Below, in pieces: positions 36,974 through 42,306 of a DNA stretch of 42,306 bases; within the stretch, counting starts at the first letter, position 1, and each line of letters opens with the position of its first letter. Both the position numbers and the translations under genes were made by a program. Where the stretch lies: the NCBI GenBank assembly GCA_934167225.1, contig CAKPLD010000004.1:1-42306 (forward strand), read 5' to 3'. Source of the stretch: an uncultured Clostridia bacterium. Its GTDB lineage: Bacteria > Bacillota > Clostridia > TANB77 > CAG-508. The notes beneath the pieces were generated by a model. The model did no database searches and was not told the origin of the DNA. It worked only from the letters and a program-made list of their open reading frames with translations.

Positions 36974-39900
36974 CTACATTTTCTTACTCAAATATTTTTT
37001 ATTTACTAAATATGCTAAACCTGCTAATACAATTAATGTAATTACTGTTGTTGCAATATAATTTACTAAAGCTCCTGTGCTTACACTTATAATTACATCT
37101 GCTGAACCTTTATCGTTTGTTTCATCTTTTATTCCTTGTTCATTTGAACTTTCTGTAATTTCTGCTTTGTTGTTTACTAAACCAGTATTTGATTCTGTCA
37201 TTGTTTTTGTTAATACTAAAGTTAATTCTTTAGATTCTCCTGGTTCGATTTTTGTGTTTGCTAAACTTGTATTATATAAGTTATTTCCAGATATGTACCA
37301 ATCTGAATTTAAGCTTGAATTAAAGCTTAATGTTGATGGCATGTAATCTACGATGTTTCTTGCATATCCTGCTAATTGTCCATTATTTGTAACTTTTATT
37401 TTGTATTCTATTACAACAAGTGAACCATTTAAGTTTTTAGATTTAATTTCTGCTTTTGCAAGTGTTGTGTTTTCTTTTTGGTCATATGTTGTTGTTTTAT
37501 CATTGTTTGTTACTGTTATTTTGCTTACATATTTGTCTACTTTTAGATCAAATGTGTTTCTTGTTATTAAACCAATATCTATATTAGATGTATCTTTATC
37601 AACAGCTATTGTATCTGTTGCTCCAACTGTTGATGCTGTTCCATTTATTGTTACTTCTCTTTCTATTGCATCAGAATTTTCTGTATCACTTGCTCCTTTA
37701 ACTTGGTATGTTGTTGTTGTGTATATAGAATTATCATAATGGAATAGAATTATATATTTGCCGTTTTCTAGGTTAAATTGATATGTTCCATCAGCTTGTG
37801 TTTTTGTTGAAGCTACAACTTGACCATTTTCAGCGTTCATTGCATCAACTACCATATCTCCTATAGTTTCTTCTGAGTTGCTTCTCTTTCCATCTTTGTC
37901 TGCATCTTTCCAAGCTGTTCCTTTTAATGTGTATACATTTTCTGGGTTTTGTATAGTTGTGTTATTTGAGTTATTGTTGTTGTTATTATTATTGTTGTTA
38001 CTGTTATTGTTGCTATTATTGTTATTACTATTGTTTCCATTGTCATCTGGTAATTCGTTGTCCTTTGGAGTATCATCATCTTCGTCTATAGTTGGTATTT
38101 TATCTTCTTTTTTGTTAACATCTAATGATAGTTGGTCAGATACGGTTGATCCTTCAAGTATATCTCTTACACTTAGTTCGTTAACTAATTTGTCAGTTCC
38201 TGCTGCATCTACAGTACCTGTTGCTGTTATTTTTACTGTTTCTCCCGGTTGAATTGTTACAGAGTCTTCATTGATTACATTGCTTTGATTTGTAGCAACT
38301 TGTTCTGTTAAATCCTCTTCTTTTCCTTCTTTTTCAATTTTTATGTTATTTATATTTATTTTGTCATCAATATAGTATGATAAATTAATTCCTCTTTCAT
38401 CATTTTCATTATTTTTAACTGTTGCAACAAAAGTAATTTCCTCATTGTCTTGTAATTTATTTTGTGCAGTATTTAATTTGTTTCCATCTTTATCCATTGC
38501 TTGTTGTGCTAATTCATAATTTTTAGAGTTATCATGTATTTTTTGTGTTAACTTATTAGAAACATAACTATCTTGGCTTTCTGTTGTTGCTTCTGCAAGC
38601 ATCCAAACTTGATCATTATTTACATCAAAATCTTCTGTTGCTGTTAAACCTGCTGTCATTTCTATTGTTTCATTTGGCTCGATTGATTTTATTGTTAAAG
38701 TTTGAGTTGTTATACCATCTTTGTCAGTATTTTGTTTTTGTTCAGTAATTTTTTCTGCCAATTCATCGCTTAATGATATTATCATTTGTGATTTTGGAGA
38801 ATATGCAATTTTTAGTTCTACATTATTTAATGTTTCATTTGTTAGATTTTTAACTGTTATTTGTTTTGTTGATGATGACCCTGGCACTACTTCTAATTCT
38901 TCTGTATTACCATTAACTAATTGTACTTGTAATTTTGCTTCTTTAATGTTATTCTTTATTGTTGCAATTGTTTCATTTAGTGCTTTATCATCTGAAGCAA
39001 CTGTTATTGTTCCGTAAGTTTGAGTTCCATCAATTTTCTCATCTTTTAATGTATAAATTGATGCTTCATATTCGTATGTATAACTTTCTCCATTTTTTAA
39101 GCTTTCTATTGTTGCTATATTTTTTTCATTTGATTCTGTAATTTCATAATAATGTTCGTTTGATTTACTTTCATCATATGGGTTATAAACTTCTTGTTCA
39201 ACTGAATCCCACATATATCCATTCTTTTGATTTGCCTTAACTGTAACATTTGTATAATCTTTTCCAGTGTTATTTGTTAAAGTAACTTTATATTTTATTG
39301 TTTGTCCTTCATAAATATTGTCATTATCTGATAAGCTATCATTTCCGACAGAAGCACTAATTTTTGTACTTAGTCCTTTTTCTGTTTCTTGGGTTGTAAC
39401 CTTTTCTTCTGAATTAGCTGACATACTTGCTTTTGTTGCTAAAACAATGTTAGATGTGTTACTTTCTGTGTTTCCTTGGTAGTTACAACTTACTACTGAT
39501 GAAAATGTTCCTTTTTTGTTGTATTTTAGATTTTCTGGAACTGTTACTGGTATATTTAATTTTATTACCTCTTCTTTGTCCATTTCATCTATTACTACTT
39601 TATAACTTGTTGCATCTTCTCTGTAGTCTCCCCAGCTTGAATCATCTGCTTGAGCATCTTGTTTATTTGTATAATATACTTTTATTTTGTCATTGTTTGT
39701 TTGTAATGTATTTAATTTTGCTACATATCCTTCTTCGCTTTGATCTGCTGGTATTTTTCCTATTAATGTTACATTTGTTACTTTGTCTCCATAGTTGTTT
39801 ACCAATGCTGTGTTTATTGTCATATTTCTTTTATCTGCTTTTGTGCTTAATTCTCCATATGATGTTTCTTTGTCTACTGTTACTATTGTGTCTCCATTAT

Positions 39901-41929
39901 TGTTGTAATTTACTATTTGGTTATATATCATAATTCCATATTGTGATTCGAAATTAATATTTGCTATTGCTGTTTTTTCTTCTGATGTATTTTCGTTTGT
40001 ATATGTCATTGCAATTTGGCTTGCTTTACTTGGTGTTAATTTGTTTGTTGTTACATCTAATTTTAATAGGACTTTTGTTCCTCCTGATATATCGTATGAT
40101 GTTTGTTCTCCCTTTAGTTTTATTGTTACTTCTGTCTCTCCATTTTCGTTTTTACTTGTATTTGTACTTTCTACTGTTAAGCCATTTTTATATAATGCTG
40201 CATATTGTGCTGTTTGTAATGTCATCTCTTTTGGTAATTTTATTGTTATTGTTGGATTTTTGTATAAGTTTTTGCTTTCTCCTTTTGAGTCTAATGTTGC
40301 TCCTATTGTTATTGTTTGTTTATCTGCTACTGTTGATATTTTGCTTACATCTGTCATTATGTTTCCTGCTGTTTCTGTTTCTTTTAATGTTATTACTTTT
40401 TCTGCTACTTTGCTGTTTACTGTCATTTTTTCTTTTATTCCATTTATTCTTTGGATTTCTTCTCTTCCATATCCACTATTTAATATTGCTTTTGTGTTTT
40501 CTATATTTAATGTTCCTTCTGTTACTGGTTTACTTGCTTCCATTTTTATTTCTTTTTCTACTGTGCTATATGTTATTACTATTTTTCCTTCTTCATTTGC
40601 TTCTGTGTCTTTGTTTATGTTTGCAAGTACTGTTCCATTTACATCTTTTATTGTTATATATCCTTCTTCTCCAAAGATTTTTTGGAATTCGTCTTTTCTT
40701 ATTTTTGTTTCTTTATATATTATGTTTGCTTGTCTTTCTTGGTCTCCTACATATGTTGCTTCTTTTTGCTCTATTTCTACTTTGTCTCCTACTTCTATGT
40801 AGTCTATATTTACTTTGTTTGTTTCTGTGTAGTCTCTTTCTTCTCCTGTATATATTTTTCCTTTATAGATTTCGTTTTCACTACTTTCTATTGCTCCTGA
40901 TATTACTCCATCTATTTCTTCTTCAATATGAACATTTTGAGATCCTGTTATTTCTTTGTCGTCATATAGGTTTATTTTGTCTTCTATTTTTATATCCTCA
41001 TTTGCTATATTGTTTTTTGGATTTAATATATATGTTACTACAAATGTGTCTTGTCCTTCTTTATTCCAACTTATATTTTCTGGATCTTCGTTTCCTACTT
41101 TTATTGTTAGTTTCTTTTCGTCTCTATTATATTCGTAGTTTCCTTCTCCAAATTCTACATTTTTGTTTGTTGCTTCTGTACTTCTTGCTTTTACTGTTAC
41201 TTCTTCTACTGCTTCTGGTACATTTAATGTTATTTCTGTGTTTTTTATTGGATAGTTGTTGTTTGTTATTTTGCTGTTTACTAACATTTGTACTAGTCTT
41301 TTATTTTCTCCATTTACTTCATATATAGAATTTGTAAGTAGTCTTCCTCCTAGTTCTACATTTGCTGCTTCTTCTGATTTCCATTTTAGCTCTACTTCGT
41401 CTTCTCCTTTTATTTCTATATATTTGTCTTTTTCTACATTTTTGCTGTTTATGTATTTTCCCTCTATATCTACTTTTGTTTTGCCGTTTAGTATTGCACT
41501 TTTTATGCTGTCTTCTTTTTTAGCTTCTATTGCTAATTTTATTGTTACTGTGCTTCCAGCATTTATTTGGTTTAAGGTTACTACATTATCTTTTATTTCA
41601 GCTATTCCTTCACTTAGTTTGTCTGTTTTTATGTTGAAGTTGTTGTCAGCTAATTTTATTTCTCCATTGAAATATCCTTCATTTTTTACTGACACATCTA
41701 CATATAGATATTCCTCCTTATCTATATTTACTTCCTTATTTTCTACCTTTTCTCCATTTTCATTTTGGAAGTACGCAGAAAATTCGATATTTGCATTATT
41801 TGTTTTTACCGCATCTATAGCATAACTTACTGCCATTTGACCAATTGGTAAAAAATCTGCCACTGTTAACGCAAATATCGCTAAAATTGCACAAATTTTG
41901 TTAATTAAATTTGTTTTGGTAATGTTCAT
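36974..41929 (-). CDS. Long stalk-like surface protein, operon A first gene
   Basis: 1651 residues. Order: a classic signal region (MNITKTNLINKICAILAIFA onward to AVSYAIDAVKTNN), about 650 residues nearly identical to the operon B paralogue, a diverged DUF11-like region, a poly-Asn/Ser linker (about 1295-1325), an SdrD B-like domain with an EF-hand-like loop (DADKDGKRSNSEE), another DUF11-like domain (LKVDKYVSKITVTNND), and the C-terminal ISVSTGALV, a membrane helix and KKYLSKKM. The start follows AAAGGGAGGAATTAAT. It heads an operon with the two-CnaB protein 21 bases downstream. The VSTGA before the last helix is shared with the paralogue and may be a degenerate anchor signal. Structural or adhesive role is inferred. 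Confidence 0.87.
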   Translation of the reverse strand: MNITKTNLINKICAILAIFALTVADFLPIGQMAVSYAIDAVKTNNANIEFSAYFQNENGEKVENKEVNIDKEEYLYVDVSVKNEGYFNGEIKLADNNFNIKTDKLSEGIAEIKDNVVTLNQINAGSTVTIKLAIEAKKEDSIKSAILNGKTKVDIEGKYINSKNVEKDKYIEIKGEDEVELKWKSEEAANVELGGRLLTNSIYEVNGENKRLVQMLVNSKITNNNYPIKNTEITLNVPEAVEEVTVKARSTEATNKNVEFGEGNYEYNRDEKKLTIKVGNEDPENISWNKEGQDTFVVTYILNPKNNIANEDIKIEDKINLYDDKEITGSQNVHIEEEIDGVISGAIESSENEIYKGKIYTGEERDYTETNKVNIDYIEVGDKVEIEQKEATYVGDQERQANIIYKETKIRKDEFQKIFGEEGYITIKDVNGTVLANINKDTEANEEGKIVITYSTVEKEIKMEASKPVTEGTLNIENTKAILNSGYGREEIQRINGIKEKMTVNSKVAEKVITLKETETAGNIMTDVSKISTVADKQTITIGATLDSKGESKNLYKNPTITIKLPKEMTLQTAQYAALYKNGLTVESTNTSKNENGETEVTIKLKGEQTSYDISGGTKVLLKLDVTTNKLTPSKASQIAMTYTNENTSEEKTAIANINFESQYGIMIYNQIVNYNNNGDTIVTVDKETSYGELSTKADKRNMTINTALVNNYGDKVTNVTLIGKIPADQSEEGYVAKLNTLQTNNDKIKVYYTNKQDAQADDSSWGDYREDATSYKVVIDEMDKEEVIKLNIPVTVPENLKYNKKGTFSSVVSCNYQGNTESNTSNIVLATKASMSANSEEKVTTQETEKGLSTKISASVGNDSLSDNDNIYEGQTIKYKVTLTNNTGKDYTNVTVKANQKNGYMWDSVEQEVYNPYDESKSNEHYYEITESNEKNIATIESLKNGESYTYEYEASIYTLKDEKIDGTQTYGTITVASDDKALNETIATIKNNIKEAKLQVQLVNGNTEELEVVPGSSSTKQITVKNLTNETLNNVELKIAYSPKSQMIISLSDELAEKITEQKQNTDKDGITTQTLTIKSIEPNETIEMTAGLTATEDFDVNNDQVWMLAEATTESQDSYVSNKLTQKIHDNSKNYELAQQAMDKDGNKLNTAQNKLQDNEEITFVATVKNNENDERGINLSYYIDDKININNIKIEKEGKEEDLTEQVATNQSNVINEDSVTIQPGETVKITATGTVDAAGTDKLVNELSVRDILEGSTVSDQLSLDVNKKEDKIPTIDEDDDTPKDNELPDDNGNNSNNNNSNNNSNNNNNNNNNNSNNTTIQNPENVYTLKGTAWKDADKDGKRSNSEETIGDMVVDAMNAENGQVVASTKTQADGTYQFNLENGKYIILFHYDNSIYTTTTYQVKGASDTENSDAIEREVTINGTASTVGATDTIAVDKDTSNIDIGLITRNTFDLKVDKYVSKITVTNNDKTTTYDQKENTTLAKAEIKSKNLNGSLVVIEYKIKVTNNGQLAGYARNIVDYMPSTLSFNSSLNSDWYISGNNLYNTSLANTKIEPGESKELTLVLTKTMTESNTGLVNNKAEITESSNEQGIKDETNDKGSADVIISVSTGALVNYIATTVITLIVLAGLAYLVNKKYLSKKM
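37958..38041 (-). repeat. Poly-Asn/Ser linker in the operon A stalk gene
   Basis: A GTT/ATT triplet run on the plus strand encodes a nearly pure Asn tract with scattered Ser. The triplet run is prone to in-frame length change. It replaces the Pro-Asp linker of the paralogue. Confidence 0.85.
39915..41746 (-). repeat. 1.83-kb direct repeat, copy in operon A
   Basis: Identical by eye to 29707-31538; see that entry. Recombination between the direct copies would be in frame and would remove about 10.2 kb, including the two-CnaB gene. Confidence 0.88.
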
Positions 41930-41969
41930 ATTAATTCCTCCCTTTTTTATTCACCTTATATTCTAATTT

Positions 41970-41998
41970 ATTATATATAAGCGTGGTTTCCAAGTCAA
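41970..41998 (-). promoter_or_regulatory. Proximal promoter of operon A
   Basis: TTGACT (41993-41998), a 17-base spacer and TATAAT (41970-41975) on the minus strand, about 40 bases before the start codon of the stalk gene. Confidence 0.8.
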
Positions 41999-42050
41999 TA
42001 TACAGTTTTTTCACTTTCAAGGTATTTTTTTCGTTTTTGTCTCTTTTCCC

Positions 42051-42061
42051 TTTACGGAAGC
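42051..42061 (-). promoter_or_regulatory. Shared upstream element GCTTCCGTAAA, operon A
   Basis: The same 11-base word as at 31851-31861, in the equivalent leader region. Role unknown. Confidence 0.4.
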
Positions 42062-42089
42062 TATTTACTGTTTTTTTATCAACTTTTAT

Positions 42090-42117
42090 TTTACATTTTT
42101 ATTACATTTATGTTACA
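42090..42117 (-). promoter_or_regulatory. Triple WalR-like box upstream of operon A
   Basis: On the minus strand three TGTAA words recur every 11 bases (TGTAAC-N5-TGTAAT-N5-TGTAAA). All three hexamers fit TGTWAH, giving two overlapping WalR-type sites. Direct repeats on an 11-base pitch are typical of OmpR/PhoB-family response regulators. The box lies between the two promoters. Confidence 0.55.
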
Positions 42118-42154
42118 ATTATGCTTTTAGACATAATTGCACACTATATCTACT

Positions 42155-42183
42155 ATTATATAGCTTTTCCGACATTTTTGCAA
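42155..42183 (-). promoter_or_regulatory. Distal promoter of operon A
   Basis: TTGCAA (42178-42183), a 17-base spacer and TATAAT (42155-42160) on the minus strand. A transcript from here would have a leader of about 220 bases containing the WalR-like boxes, the shared 11-base element and the proximal promoter. Confidence 0.6.
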
Positions 42184-42306
42184 TAGATTTTTTTCACTTT
42201 TAGAAACTTTTTATGTAAAAGTATTCCAATTCACAGCTTTAAAATTGTAGAGTAGGTTCGAATTAGAATAATTATTAATTTTTTGGGGATTAATGTGTGA
42301 TTGAAG
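42184..42306. other. Upstream end of the 377-base intergenic region, no gene recognised
   Basis: Together with 41930-42183 this makes the longest gene-free stretch in the window. The part beyond the distal promoter has no open frame I can support. Two minus-strand frames are open from the edge for 24 and 31 codons and could be the tail of an unseen gene. It also holds copy 2 of the short dispersed repeat. Confidence 0.4.
42217..42244. repeat. Short dispersed repeat, copy 2
   Basis: AAAAGTA, three bases, CAATTCACAGCTTT and an A-rich end, matching 154-180 in order and spacing within two bases. Confidence 0.4.

Noticed and set aside
29753..41328. Long plus-strand open frames rich in Leu/Phe (455 residues, two copies)
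   Set aside because: They are antisense shadows of the A-rich minus-strand stalk genes; no ribosome binding sites, composition implausible, and the copies are identical only because the underlying DNA repeat is.
41930..42117. Cyclic di-GMP or other known riboswitch in the operon leaders
   Set aside because: None of the conserved words of the classes I know is present; only the shared 11-base element and direct repeats are visible.
42254..42266. tRNA T-arm-like GGTTCGAATTAG
   Set aside because: No acceptor, D-arm or anticodon stem can be folded around it.

Overview
The window is very A+T-rich DNA from a low-GC Gram-positive bacterium, most likely an uncultured gut-type member of the Clostridia. 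The evidence is strong AGGAGG-type ribosome binding sites, sigma-A-like promoters, WG-repeat proteins, AAA-ATPase/PD-(D/E)XK proteins and CnaB/SdrD-type surface proteins. I cannot name the species. Every gene I can support is on the minus strand, so transcription runs from high to low coordinates.

Layout in coordinate order. Positions 1-9.6 kb hold the start of an unidentified gene at the window edge, two tandem paralogous AAA-ATPase/PD-(D/E)XK proteins, a secreted M23 peptidase, the PcrA helicase (its leader carries a perfect 26-bp palindrome), an AAA/DUF4143 ATPase behind an operator-like palindrome, and a ZIP metal transporter. Positions 9.7-18.7 kb are mostly housekeeping: a 41-residue acidic protein, TatD, AcpS, a tail-anchored unknown, two WG-repeat proteins, a YitT-family membrane protein, a NifS-type cysteine desulfurase and a patatin-like phospholipase. 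Positions 18.8-42 kb hold two paralogous two-gene operons for giant surface proteins. Each operon encodes a long stalk-like protein with a C-terminal anchor, followed by a CnaB-repeat protein ending in a TPPTG sorting-like signal. One CnaB protein has two CnaB units, the other nine.

The most unusual observation concerns three conserved genes: ZIP, YitT and cysteine desulfurase. Each is broken by exactly one extra C, always directly before an in-frame GGA glycine codon, so that the zero frame meets CGG. Skipping that C restores a full-length, family-typical protein in all three. Reading the whole window by eye, I found no other in-frame CGG in any gene, whereas AGA, AGG, CGT, CGA and CGC are used as arginine. 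This fits CGG being an unassigned codon resolved by +1 frameshifting (CGG-N read as GGN, glycine). A systematic sequence error is the main alternative.

The second main observation is a direct repeat of about 1.83 kb, apparently identical at the DNA level, shared by the two stalk genes. Their remaining halves have diverged. Recombination between the copies would swap or delete the variable parts and the intervening CnaB gene. Both surface operons also carry WalR-like boxes (TGTAAT-N5-TGTAAT type) and a shared GCTTCCGTAAA element upstream, suggesting joint control by a cell-envelope regulator.
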